Source of the DNA: Verrucomicrobiota bacterium
GTDB taxonomy: Bacteria; Verrucomicrobiota; Verrucomicrobiia; Opitutales; Opitutaceae
Length of the DNA: 64,000 nt
Direction: 5' to 3'
NCBI GenBank assembly: GCA_023391285.1
Contig: JAEWBF010000064.1
Location: 1 to 64,000, forward strand
Shown: one piece after another, positions 63,453-64,000 of the stretch
How positions within the stretch are numbered: position 1 is the first letter of the stretch
Layout: every line of letters begins with the position of its first letter
Translations under genes and position numbers: made by a program
The notes under the pieces: model-generated
Database searches by the model: none
What the model saw: the letters and a program-made list of their open reading frames with translations, nothing else
Told to the model about the DNA's origin: nothing

Positions 63453-64000
63453 TCATCCCACCACCTCCTCCACCCGCTCCATCCGCCCGCGTCGGCGCGC
63501 CGCGCGAATCCCATGCTTCGGCGCCCAAATCAACGCCACCACAAACAACGCGCTCTGCAGCGTCACAATACATCCGCCCGTCGAGCCATCGAAGAAGTAA
63601 CTCGCATACGCGCCCACCAGCGACGTCACCACGCCCAGCGTCACCGCAATCGCGATCATCTTCCCGAAGCGATCCGTCAATAAATACGCCGTCGCCCCGG
63701 GCGTCACCAGCATCGCCACCACCAACACCGCGCCGACGGTCTGCAGCGCCGCCACCGCCGTCGCCGACAACAACGTCAGCAACAGCCCGTGCAAAAACGT
63801 CGTGTTCAACCCCAGCGCGCGCGCCTGATTCGGGTCGAAACAATAAAGCAAGAGATCCCGCCACTTCACGCCCAGCACCACCACCGTCGCCGCTGAAATC
63901 ACCAGCATCTGCACGATATCGCGATTCGAGATGCCGAGGATGTTTCCAAAGATAATCGACCGCAGATCGATCTCGCTCGGATACAGCGAAATCAACAGCA
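63453..64000 (-). CDS. Metal ABC transporter permease (second copy), 5' end beyond the window
   Basis: The visible 182 codons are the C-terminal part of a ZnuB/MntB-type permease: IIFGNILGISNRD, LYCFDPNQARALGLN, VVAMLVTPGATAYLLTDRFG and SYFFDGSTGGCIV. The frame is open to the window edge, so the N-terminal helices are missing. It is clearly a paralogue of the 62430 protein (shared FGNILG, CFDP.QAR, LTDRFG and APKHG). Two permease subunits in one locus suggest a heterodimeric channel, as in MntC/MntD-type importers. It probably starts an operon with an ATPase and binding protein outside the window. Confidence 0.9.
   Translation of the reverse strand, partial: LLISLYPSEIDLRSIIFGNILGISNRDIVQMLVISAATVVVLGVKWRDLLLYCFDPNQARALGLNTTFLHGLLLTLLSATAVAALQTVGAVLVVAMLVTPGATAYLLTDRFGKMIAIAVTLGVVTSLVGAYASYFFDGSTGGCIVTLQSALFVVALIWAPKHGIRAARRRGRMERVEEVVG

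Overview
The window is high-GC bacterial chromosome, densely packed, with about 43 genes on both strands. The organism looks Gram-negative: there is a TpsA/TpsB two-partner secretion pair with an outer-membrane barrel, a lipoprotein cytochrome, and several signal peptides. The overall gene style fits Verrucomicrobiota of the Opitutaceae type: sigma factors with a membrane-spanning C-terminal extension, MBG-repeat haemagglutinins, few strong Shine-Dalgarno sites, and a ThrRS without a TGS domain. That taxonomic placement is inference. No rRNA, tRNA, CRISPR array, insertion sequence or prophage was recognised.

Layout. 1-10205: haem and translation housekeeping (hemB, cysS, thrS), a membrane zinc-finger protein, an AbrB/Doc toxin-antitoxin pair, and a fused isomerase-oxidoreductase. 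10487-14719: an ammonium block on the minus strand (amtB-glnK, amtB-glnK, glnK) with a sigma-54-type promoter in front and a terminator after each unit. 14815-16602: aspS. 16876-25838: a plus-strand cluster of three di-haem cytochromes, one small protein of an unassigned family, and a membrane patatin-like lipase. 25938-42374: gpmI, two large PAS hybrid histidine kinases flanking hemH, a SulP transporter, ruvC, a TSUP permease, recF and a cyclophilin. 42474-45112: a secreted HExxH-type protein and an orphan ParB-like protein. 45348-55804: a LytS/LytR-type two-component system followed directly by tpsA and tpsB. 55828-64000: ald, a fused glycosyltransferase pair, an ECF sigma factor, adenine deaminase and two metal-ABC permeases.

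How the genes work together. The ammonium block is a nitrogen-control unit, with two transporters each paired to its own P-II regulator plus a third free P-II. The cytochrome/lipase cluster looks like an envelope oxidation module in which the patatin may release lipid substrates and the di-haem proteins oxidise or peroxidise them; this is a hypothesis. The two-component system, TpsA and TpsB are nearly overlapping genes, suggesting a surface adhesin under dedicated sensory control.

Between the genes lie two dispersed repeat families that are not explained by the genes. One is a hairpin family with constant flanks (GTAGGGC ... GCCG) and a constant TCCC-like loop. Its stems differ in sequence from copy to copy but remain self-complementary. 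The other is a family built of three 10-base units around TTCGTGTCCA, ending in CGTGG, often arranged as inverted pairs. These families and the cytochrome/lipase cluster are the most promising undescribed content.
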